Origin: an uncultured Alphaproteobacteria bacterium
GTDB lineage: Bacteria > Pseudomonadota > Alphaproteobacteria > Thalassobaculales > Thalassobaculaceae
Reading direction: 5' to 3'
Assembly: GCA_938028645.1 (NCBI GenBank)
Contig: CALIMD010000076.1
Coordinates: forward strand, 1 to 7,573
DNA: 7,573 nucleotides
The stretch's first letter is position 1. Each line of letters opens with the position of its first letter. Below the pieces are notes generated by a model. The model did not search any database. It was not told the DNA's origin and saw only the letters and a list, made by a program, of their open reading frames with translations. Made by a program: the position numbers and the translations under genes. Below are positions 1 to 5,927 of this stretch, piece by piece.

Positions 1-1857
1 AATAACATCCTTTGGTACATTTTGCCCTCCGCCGTGAAGTTTGCCAACAAAGGTATAAATTGATTTAAATTCATTAATATTTAAAACTTCTTTCTCAATA
101 TCGTAAACTAATTCGGCTTTTTCCTCAGTTGATAAATTTCCGCGCGCATGGATATAAATTTTTGCTGTATCGGGTTCAATGTCTGGAAAAAACTCAATCC
201 CGTTACCTTTGGTTAGGTAAGTGTATTGAACAGTAACCAACGTTAGTATCGCAATTATTATAATTTTAAATGGGTTTTGTAGTGCTATTTCCAGCAATTG
301 AACATAGGTTCGGGTAAACCAGTTACTATTTTTTAACCCTTTCAGACTGTCACTCTCGACGTTACCGTTCTCCGAGTGGACCAACATCTGAGACTTCCCA
401 ATTTTTATTCCAATAGTCGGGACAAAAATTAATGCCATGAGAAGTGATGAGGTTAATATTGCTATCAATGTTATTGGCATAAACTTCATGAACTCCCCAA
501 CCATTCCGGGCCAAAATATCAAAGGCATGAAGGCGGCTAGGGTAGTGGCTGTGGAGGCTACTATAGGACCAGCCATTCTTTTAGCGGCATTTCGATAAGC
601 ATCTTCTCGGGAAATATGTTCCCTCATTTGGCGATCTGCGAATTCTGTAACGACGATTGCCCCGTCAACCAACATTCCAACAGATAGGATCAAGCTGAAG
701 AGCACGACTATGTTTATTGAAAAGCCTAGTGCTGCCAAGATTAAAATACCCATTAAAAAAGAACCCGGAATAGCTATGCCTACTAGTAGTCCTGAGCGCC
801 AGCCGAGTGCTCCCACAATTATAATCATGACTAATAATATTGCACTGATAATGTTATTCTGGAGATCTCTAAGCATACGATGGATATGCAATGACCGGTC
901 TTGCGAAAACGTTATCTTCACTTCTTGAGGCCAGCGTTTACTTTGTTCAGAAACTTTTTCTCTAACGTTTTGAATAGTATCAATTATATTGTAACCGCCT
1001 CTTTTTGATACTTCCACTCCTATCGACGACTCACCAGATAGTCGGGCTATCGAATCTTTATCCTTAAATGAACGCCTGACGGAGGCTACGTCGGCAATGG
1101 TTACTACAGCGTCGTCATTTACCTTTATCGGTTGACTTAAAATATCGGAAATATCTTTATAAAGTCCTGGGACTTTTATTGGGAAACTACCATTCCCTGC
1201 ATCGAGCTTGCCAGCTGCTACTAATAAATTTGAACGTGCAATTATCTGCAGTATACTTATAGAGTCTAGTCCATAGCTTTCTAGTAGTGCCGGGTCTATA
1301 ATTATTTCAATCAGTTCTTTGCGGTTTCCTGTAAGTTTAGCTTCGAGTACACTGTTGATAGCGCCGATTTCATCGCTAAGATTGCGTGCTAACGCTAATA
1401 GAGTGCGCTCGGGAAGGTTTCCAGATAGAGTGACGACCAGAACAGGGAATAAACTAAAATTTATTTCTTTTACTTTTGGTTCTTTGGTTTCAGTTGGAAG
1501 GCGGGTCTTTGCTAAGTCAACTTTTTCACGAACGTCGGTCATTGCTTTTTTTGAATCAAAGCCGGCATCGAACTCTAGGACAATACTGGCGCCACTTTCG
1601 TAGGCAGAACTCCGCATTTCTTTGACACCTTCAATACCACGTAGTGAGCTCTCTAGAGGCTGAAGTAATAATCTTTCGCTATCTTCTGGTGAAATTCCAT
1701 CATGCTGAAGAAGAATATAGATCAAAGGAATATCAATATCGGGATCAGCTTCTTTTGGAATGTCTATATAGGCGACCGTTCCGGCAGTTAGTATCAGGAC
1801 CAAAGCTAGAAGCGTTGCCCGAGATCGTGACAATGCTTTGTTGATGATTGATTTCAC
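1..1857 (-). CDS. RND-family efflux transporter permease (AcrB/MdtB-like), C-terminal part missing at window edge
   Basis: This is the inner-membrane pump subunit of a tripartite efflux system, which uses proton flow to move substrates out through the periplasmic adaptor. The 619 visible codons cover about 60% of the usual 1,030-1,050 residues, and the frame stays open to the left edge. TM1 lies near residues 14-31, followed by the porter-domain entry IPKEADPDIDIP at 33-44. TM2-TM4 lie near 337-405, TM5-TM6 near 430-485 after RMAGPIVASTATTLAAF, and TM7 near 530-548. The second porter region begins with FFPDIEPD. The TM4 proton-relay motif is GMLVDGAIVVTE, with D398 followed by Gly instead of the Asp-Asp pair of AcrB. 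E405 is kept, as in heavy-metal RND pumps, but S392 stands where CzcA has Asp. The start is GTG at 1857, whose GTGA overlaps the adaptor's TGA stop, so translation is probably coupled. The substrate is unknown. The family call is secure. Confidence 0.95.
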   Translation of the reverse strand, partial: MKSIINKALSRSRATLLALVLILTAGTVAYIDIPKEADPDIDIPLIYILLQHDGISPEDSERLLLQPLESSLRGIEGVKEMRSSAYESGASIVLEFDAGFDSKKAMTDVREKVDLAKTRLPTETKEPKVKEINFSLFPVLVVTLSGNLPERTLLALARNLSDEIGAINSVLEAKLTGNRKELIEIIIDPALLESYGLDSISILQIIARSNLLVAAGKLDAGNGSFPIKVPGLYKDISDILSQPIKVNDDAVVTIADVASVRRSFKDKDSIARLSGESSIGVEVSKRGGYNIIDTIQNVREKVSEQSKRWPQEVKITFSQDRSLHIHRMLRDLQNNIISAILLVMIIIVGALGWRSGLLVGIAIPGSFLMGILILAALGFSINIVVLFSLILSVGMLVDGAIVVTEFADRQMREHISREDAYRNAAKRMAGPIVASTATTLAAFMPLIFWPGMVGEFMKFMPITLIAILTSSLLMALIFVPTIGIKIGKSQMLVHSENGNVESDSLKGLKNSNWFTRTYVQLLEIALQNPFKIIIIAILTLVTVQYTYLTKGNGIEFFPDIEPDTAKIYIHARGNLSTEEKAELVYDIEKEVLNINEFKSIYTFVGKLHGGGQNVPKDVI

Positions 1858-2954
1858 GATTGTTTGCCTGAAGAGGCAGTTTCAGCAACTGCTTTAACGA
1901 TTTGACCGTGCATCACAAATCCCTGGCCAACCACTATTACGTTAGAGGGATCCGGTAGCCCGGTCACAAATGTTTTGTCTTCCGACCCCCCAACAATTCT
2001 AATTGGTTTAAACTGCACTCTTCCTTCTTCATTGATTATTTTAACCCCTAAATTGCCATTTTCATCTAATGAAAATAATGATGGGGACAACTGGTGTGCT
2101 AGAGTCTCAGGTAAAGGTAGTATCAACTCTGCCGTTATTCCCTCTGGTATCTGGGCTCTGGGATTTGGTGTCTCTAGTTCTACTTTAAACGTTCTGGTAT
2201 CTCTTTGGGCCACTGGGCTTATAAATCGAATGCGCCCGTTTATTTTTTTTTCGTTTCTCAACTTAACTTCTGCAGATTGGCCCATTTTTATTTTTAGATA
2301 ATCCTGTTCTGAGACGTAGGCTGTAATCAGGAGTGGATCTAGATCGATCAACTCTGCCACAGAGCCGGACTTGCTTAAAACGTCACCAATTTCAGCATTT
2401 TGTGCGCTTAAGATCCCAGAAAAAGGAGCATGAATATTAGTATATCCCAAATTGATTCTTATACGTTCGGCAAAAGCCTTTGCTGCTTGTAAATCTGCAA
2501 AAGCCGCTGCATACTTGGTCTCTGCTTTGAACCCTTTCTGAGATAGTTTTTTCGCCGCAGAAAATTCCAACTCCCTCTGTTTTACTCGAGCTCTTGCTTC
2601 TTTTAGACGAAGAGGCAAATCCTCTGAATAAAGTTGGGCAATTATGTCTCCCTTATTTACACTATCGCCAGCCTTTTTTATGATCTTGGAAATTTTACCG
2701 GTAGCTTGAGTGCGAATTATCACTGACCGTGATCTTTCTGTCTGTCCTGTTACGCGCATGTGTGGAGTGTATGGTTGGGCTTTAAGATAACGAGTCCTTA
2801 CAGTCACAAGTTCCTCGGATACACTTCTTTTCTGATTTTCGGTGTGCCCTTTTTGGGGTTGCGAATTATTGGCAAACTGGCCTGAGATTAACCAGCCGCC
2901 TGCCAGCATAGCGATGGCGATTGCGATAAGCAGAGATAGTTTAGATTTAATCAT
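1854..2954 (-). CDS. RND efflux system periplasmic adaptor (membrane-fusion protein, HlyD/AcrA family)
   Basis: This 366-residue protein links the RND permease to an outer-membrane channel. Residues 5-24 form a hydrophobic N-terminal signal or anchor segment. There is no cysteine in the protein, so it is not a lipoprotein like AcrA. The first lipoyl half is at about 79-110 (RTQATGKISKIIKKAGDSVNKGD) and the second at 170-205 (YTNIHAPFSGIL, then GDVLSKSG). They flank a short Lys/Arg/Ala-rich alpha-helical hairpin at about 113-165. A beta-barrel follows at about 206-283 and a membrane-proximal domain at about 300-356, ending with the typical GLPDPSNVIVVGQGF. The ATG at 2954 was chosen. A TTG at 2969 in the same frame would add five residues, and neither start has a clear Shine-Dalgarno sequence. 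The stop overlaps the permease start by four bases. No outer-membrane factor gene is visible; it may lie beyond the left edge or elsewhere. Confidence 0.93.
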   Translation of the reverse strand: MIKSKLSLLIAIAIAMLAGGWLISGQFANNSQPQKGHTENQKRSVSEELVTVRTRYLKAQPYTPHMRVTGQTERSRSVIIRTQATGKISKIIKKAGDSVNKGDIIAQLYSEDLPLRLKEARARVKQRELEFSAAKKLSQKGFKAETKYAAAFADLQAAKAFAERIRINLGYTNIHAPFSGILSAQNAEIGDVLSKSGSVAELIDLDPLLITAYVSEQDYLKIKMGQSAEVKLRNEKKINGRIRFISPVAQRDTRTFKVELETPNPRAQIPEGITAELILPLPETLAHQLSPSLFSLDENGNLGVKIINEEGRVQFKPIRIVGGSEDKTFVTGLPDPSNVIVVGQGFVMHGQIVKAVAETASSGKQS

Positions 2955-3010
2955 ATAATTGGCGACCAAAATAAATAAAACAGATAGTATGGTAGGGATA
3001 TGATATGAAG

Positions 3011-3039
3011 GGCTTTTAAATCATTTTTTGATATAAGCC
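3011..3039. repeat. Imperfect inverted repeat / possible hairpin between the SDR and adaptor genes
   Basis: Outer arms GGCTT and AAGCC and inner arms ATCA and TGAT face each other around a T5 loop, with an unpaired 4x2 internal bulge. It lies about 40 bases past the stop of the SDR-like gene in the direction of transcription and about 60 bases ahead of the adaptor start. There is no T-tract after the stem on the minus strand, so it is at best a weak terminator or attenuator. A second, shorter dyad, CATTA-N7-TAATG, is at 3048-3064. Both could be chance in AT-rich intergenic DNA. Confidence 0.25.
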
Positions 3040-3075
3040 TAGCCAATCATTACTGTTATTAATGGTTCATTTTAC

Positions 3076-3768
3076 CTAAAAGGTTTCTAACCAGGGTCTT
3101 AACTCAATCTCCCAGGACCATGAACTTCGATGCTGTCGATGAAATTGAAGGTAAGTCTCTGCTATAGCTTCGGGTTTCAACATACTGTCGTCACCTGGAT
3201 CATTTCTTTCTGGCCTGTGATCTGCTTTTATTCCGCCATCTATAATGAAATGGCCTATATGTATATTTTGCGGATGTAGTTCTCTAGCAAGCGCCTGTGC
3301 CAAACCGCGCAGACCAAACTTTCCCATGGCAAATACAGAAGAATTTGCATACCCTTTTACGCTGGCTGAGGCACCTGTGAAAAAGATACTCCCACTGCCT
3401 CGTTTAACCATCCTTTTTGCCGCTTCCTGAGCCACCAGGAATGCTCCAAAACACGTTATATTTATGGCTTTTTGGGTGTCTTCGGGATCGACTTCAACAA
3501 TTCCTCCGCGAACGCGTGCTGAGGGATTGTATATTACTAAGTCTGGGGTTCCCAAAGTTTTATCTAGTTTTTTAAATAATGTTTGAACTTGATTAATATT
3601 ACTAGCATCACAAGTGAAGACATCGACATTTGATGTTTCTGCTAAAGTTGCAAGCTTTGCAACATTGCGCGCTGCTATTGCTACTTTAAATTTATTCTTT
3701 AAAAGAAGATACGTTAGGGATGAGCTTAATCCGGGTCCTGCTCCTACTATCAAGGCTGTTTCTGTCAT
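3076..3768 (-). CDS. Short-chain dehydrogenase/reductase-like protein with Phe at the catalytic Tyr position
   Basis: A 230-residue single-domain Rossmann protein of the SDR superfamily, predicted cytoplasmic and NAD(P)-binding. The N-terminal nucleotide motif reads VGAGPGLSSS (8-17). It keeps G9 and G13 of GxxxGxG but has S15 for the last Gly. AARN at 32-35 ends beta-2 and its Arg is compatible with NADP. CDAS at 53-56 and NPSA at 81-84 (the NNAG position) follow the family layout. The active-site stretch is TGASAS at 131-136 and FAMGK at 146-150: K150 is present, but F146 replaces the Tyr of YxxxK. The C-terminal segment, with IIDGGI at 175-180 and IELRPWLETF at the end, resembles a recurrent SDR subfamily that I recall with the same Phe. 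The ATG at 3768 was chosen because the Rossmann fold begins there. A TTG at 3849 would overlap the upstream gene by 77 bases and add an unrelated 27-residue leader. It starts four bases after the ThDP gene stop, so it is almost certainly co-transcribed. The reaction is unknown, and a non-classical or non-catalytic role is possible. Confidence 0.9.
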   Translation of the reverse strand: MTETALIVGAGPGLSSSLTYLLLKNKFKVAIAARNVAKLATLAETSNVDVFTCDASNINQVQTLFKKLDKTLGTPDLVIYNPSARVRGGIVEVDPEDTQKAINITCFGAFLVAQEAAKRMVKRGSGSIFFTGASASVKGYANSSVFAMGKFGLRGLAQALARELHPQNIHIGHFIIDGGIKADHRPERNDPGDDSMLKPEAIAETYLQFHRQHRSSWSWEIELRPWLETF

Positions 3769-3772
3769 TCCT

Positions 3773-5425
3773 TTAATCTTTCGTTCCGCGGGTTGCTGTT
3801 GGCCGAAGTAATTCGAATGGTTCTGGAAAGGCTTTAACGGGGACTTCAATGATGGTTGGTCGGTTTGCTGAAAAACCCTGTTCTAATGCAATTCTTAATT
3901 CATTAGGAGTTTTCGCCCGAAGTCCCAATGCCCCAAAACTCTCTGTTAATTTAACAAAATCTGGATTAGTGAATTGTGATGCAATAATTTTTCCATCATG
4001 TAATTCACGTTGCATGCGAAGAACGTTACCATACGCTCCATCAGAGAATACGATAGCAACTAAATTTATGTTATGGTGAACTGCAGTTGCTATTTCGGGC
4101 ATCGTGTACATAAATCCTCCGTCGCCATTCACAGATACGACTGGTTTATCCGGATGGGCTACTTTGACGCCAAGGGCCGTCGCGTAACCATACCCGAGTG
4201 TTCCCTGATATCCCGGAGTTATCATAGATCTTGGGCTGTAAACTGGAAAACCTACCCGTGACACATACCCTACTTGGGTGAATTCATCGACGAATAAACC
4301 ATTGTCCGGTAAAACATCCCGGATGGCTCGAAGCCATGCCATTTGTGGCCCCGCTGTTTCCTCCATTTGCTTTTTGGCCTGAGCCTTTAAGTTAAGCATT
4401 TCTTCTTCGCGAGAGGTTCGTTTGATATTATATTTATTTAGAGCATCAACAATTTTTCTAGTGGTAAATGCGGCGTCCGAAACGAGCCCAACATCAGGTT
4501 TCATAATACGATTTATCTCGGTCGGATCTATATCAACGTGTATGATTTTTAATGCATCATCCATACCCCACGACATGCGTTCTGCCTGCATTCGGCATCC
4601 TATACTGATAGCAGCATCACAGTTTTTCCATAGCATTGCACCTGCTGTATTGGTATGGGCCAGGTAGTGACGTTCATCTAAAATACCACGACCATTTTGA
4701 TAGGATATTACAGGGGCTTGTAGCGTTTCAGCCAAGGTCTTGATCTCTTGACAGGCTTCATAAGCGCCGCCACCAACAAAAATCATTGGTTGTTGTGATT
4801 TCCCCAGTATTTTAGCAGCTTTTTCGACTAGATCGGGGTCAGGTAATGGAGCAGGAGAACCAAAAGTCTTACTTCTTAAGGTTACTTCTGATTTTTTCCA
4901 CATTATATCCATCGGCATTTCAAGCCCAACCGGCCGGGGGCGCCCGCTACGTAGTTGGCGAAAAGCTTCACTAATTTTCTGAGGAGCTTCGGTAGGATGA
5001 TTTATTCTGGCAGAGTGTTTTGTTAATCCTTTCATTACTTCTAGCTGTTCCGGTATCTCGTGTAACATTCCGAACCCTTTATTTATCGAAGTTGAAGGGA
5101 TTTGGCCCGTGATTGCTAATACACGCGTGTTACATGCATATGCTGTAGACAGGGCAGCGGTTGTATTAAGTATTCCAGGTCCAGGTACAACAGCGTATGC
5201 GCCCACCTTTCCGGTGGACTGGGAATAACCGAAAGCCATATAAGCAACGCCCTGCTCATGTCTTGAATTTATAACTGATATCGCATTTCCTGCATCATGT
5301 AATGCGTTAAACATTGGATCAAGTTGGATCCCTGGAAGACCAAATACTGTATCGATACCTTCAATAATGAGAGAACGGACTAGGGCATCACCCCCGCTTA
5401 ATTTTTCACTATTCTGGTGTTCCAT
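3773..5425 (-). CDS. Thiamine-diphosphate-dependent enzyme (acetolactate synthase large subunit / benzoylformate decarboxylase superfamily)
   Basis: A 550-residue, full-length three-domain ThDP enzyme, predicted cytoplasmic. The N-terminal pyrimidine-binding domain (about 8-175) has FGLPGIQLDPMFNAL at 28-42 and the cofactor-activating glutamate E57 in RHEQGVAYMAFGY. VVPGPGILN at 79-87 follows, then ITGQIPS at 105-111. The central domain (about 195-330) has the FVGGGA turn and HVDIDPTEI at 296-304. The C-terminal pyrophosphate domain has the ThDP motif NGDGGF at 433-438 and FSDGAYGN at 460-467. D435 and D462 fit the two metal-ligand positions; Asp at 462 is where Asn is common. Members decarboxylate 2-oxo acids or join acyl units. 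The substrate is not deducible, and a housekeeping acetolactate synthase is unlikely because no regulatory subunit follows and the sequence is nearer to uncharacterised homologues. The ATG at 5425 is preceded by AGGA at 5434-5437 with an eight-base spacer. It forms a tight pair with the SDR-like gene. Confidence 0.94.
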   Translation of the reverse strand: MEHQNSEKLSGGDALVRSLIIEGIDTVFGLPGIQLDPMFNALHDAGNAISVINSRHEQGVAYMAFGYSQSTGKVGAYAVVPGPGILNTTAALSTAYACNTRVLAITGQIPSTSINKGFGMLHEIPEQLEVMKGLTKHSARINHPTEAPQKISEAFRQLRSGRPRPVGLEMPMDIMWKKSEVTLRSKTFGSPAPLPDPDLVEKAAKILGKSQQPMIFVGGGAYEACQEIKTLAETLQAPVISYQNGRGILDERHYLAHTNTAGAMLWKNCDAAISIGCRMQAERMSWGMDDALKIIHVDIDPTEINRIMKPDVGLVSDAAFTTRKIVDALNKYNIKRTSREEEMLNLKAQAKKQMEETAGPQMAWLRAIRDVLPDNGLFVDEFTQVGYVSRVGFPVYSPRSMITPGYQGTLGYGYATALGVKVAHPDKPVVSVNGDGGFMYTMPEIATAVHHNINLVAIVFSDGAYGNVLRMQRELHDGKIIASQFTNPDFVKLTESFGALGLRAKTPNELRIALEQGFSANRPTIIEVPVKAFPEPFELLRPTATRGTKD

Positions 5426-5460
5426 AGATATCGTCCTATTTTATAAAACTTTTGAGAATT

Positions 5461-5480
5461 AACCTGTTATTAAACTGGTT
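5461..5480. promoter_or_regulatory. 20-base dyad, candidate operator ahead of the ThDP-SDR gene pair
   Basis: The plus strand reads AACCTGTTATTAAACTGGTT. The arms AACC-T-GTT and AAC-T-GGTT pair at seven of eight positions, with one symmetric T-T mismatch, around an ATTA centre. It begins two bases downstream of the candidate TATAAT box on the minus strand, so it would sit over the predicted transcription start and could be a repressor site. This is seen by eye only; the binding protein is unknown and no regulator gene is in the window. Confidence 0.4.
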
Positions 5481-5482
5481 TT

Positions 5483-5488
5483 ATTATA
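5483..5488 (-). promoter_or_regulatory. Candidate -10 box (TATAAT) for the ThDP-SDR transcription unit
   Basis: On the minus strand a perfect TATAAT lies 58 bases ahead of the ThDP gene start, inside the 142-base gap after the AtuA ferredoxin-like gene. The hexamer 17 bases upstream, AAACCT, is a poor -35, so the promoter would be weak or activator-dependent. A TATAAT can arise by chance in AT-rich DNA, but the placement next to a dyad makes it plausible. Read-through from the AtuA genes remains possible because I see no terminator in the gap. Confidence 0.35.
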
Positions 5489-5567
5489 AAGACTTTTTGG
5501 CGTTTAGGTTTGGGATTTTTGAAAGCAAAATTATGTTGGGTCTACCGATTTATTTTACAGTGATTTT

Positions 5568-5927
5568 TTACACGGTGTTTTTAATTGTCATCGTTACAGG
5601 AACTTCCACTGATAAAGTCAGCAGAAGAAATGAGAGAGTCTTTCCATGCTGATCGAGATTTAAAGCACTATTGACTCCCCCTTCCAAGACATCATCTATC
5701 ACAAAATTTAACGCGGGCAGGTTTGGTAATTCGTATCGGACTACTTTGCTTGCGCCTTTATTTGAGAAAAGTTCTAGTACTCGTTTTTCAGTAACTTGTT
5801 CCAGTAATATTTCATATGTCGCAGCGCTGTATGGGATGAGACTAATATTCGAACGATTACCCTTGTCTCCGGCCCTCGCATGAGCAATGTCATGCAATCT
5901 TACTTTTTTCATATGTTCTTGTGTCAT
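5568..5927 (-). CDS. AtuA-associated ferredoxin-like-fold protein (small partner of AtuA)
   Basis: A 119-residue protein matching the domain that forms the C-terminus of long AtuA-family proteins. Family features are the N-terminal LHDIAHARAGDKGNRSNIS (11-29, with ARAGDKGN as the core), RYELPNLPALNFVID at 64-78, LEGGVNSALNLDQHGK at 81-96 and a hydrophobic end strand. It has no signal peptide or membrane segment, so it is probably cytoplasmic and acts with the core AtuA protein made just before it. Its ATG directly follows the TAA of the core gene (TAAATG), which points to translational coupling. An internal ATG at 5912 (MKKVRLHD) is an alternative start close to where homology begins. The biochemical function of this domain is not established as far as I know. 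Confidence 0.9.
   Translation of the reverse strand: MTQEHMKKVRLHDIAHARAGDKGNRSNISLIPYSAATYEILLEQVTEKRVLELFSNKGASKVVRYELPNLPALNFVIDDVLEGGVNSALNLDQHGKTLSFLLLTLSVEVPVTMTIKNTV

Noticed and set aside
1319..1603. 94-codon plus-strand open frame
   Set aside because: It is antisense to the RND permease porter domain, which reads through the same bases with strong family similarity.
1975..2301. 108-codon plus-strand open frame
   Set aside because: It lies fully antisense inside the adaptor gene, which has clear family motifs. There is no ribosome binding site or recognisable domain.
3769..3849. N-terminal extension of the SDR-like protein to a TTG start
   Set aside because: The extra 27 residues are out-of-frame readings of the ThDP gene's end, and the Rossmann fold starts right at the ATG at 3768.
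3773..5425. Calling the ThDP gene ilvB/ilvI (biosynthetic acetolactate synthase)
   Set aside because: There is no adjacent small regulatory subunit or ilvC, and the sequence is closer to generic ThDP-binding proteins of unknown role.
5452..5652. 66-codon plus-strand open frame spanning the gap before the ThDP gene
   Set aside because: It overlaps the end of the ferredoxin-like gene on the other strand. It has a hydrophobic, low-complexity product of AT-rich DNA and no ribosome binding site.
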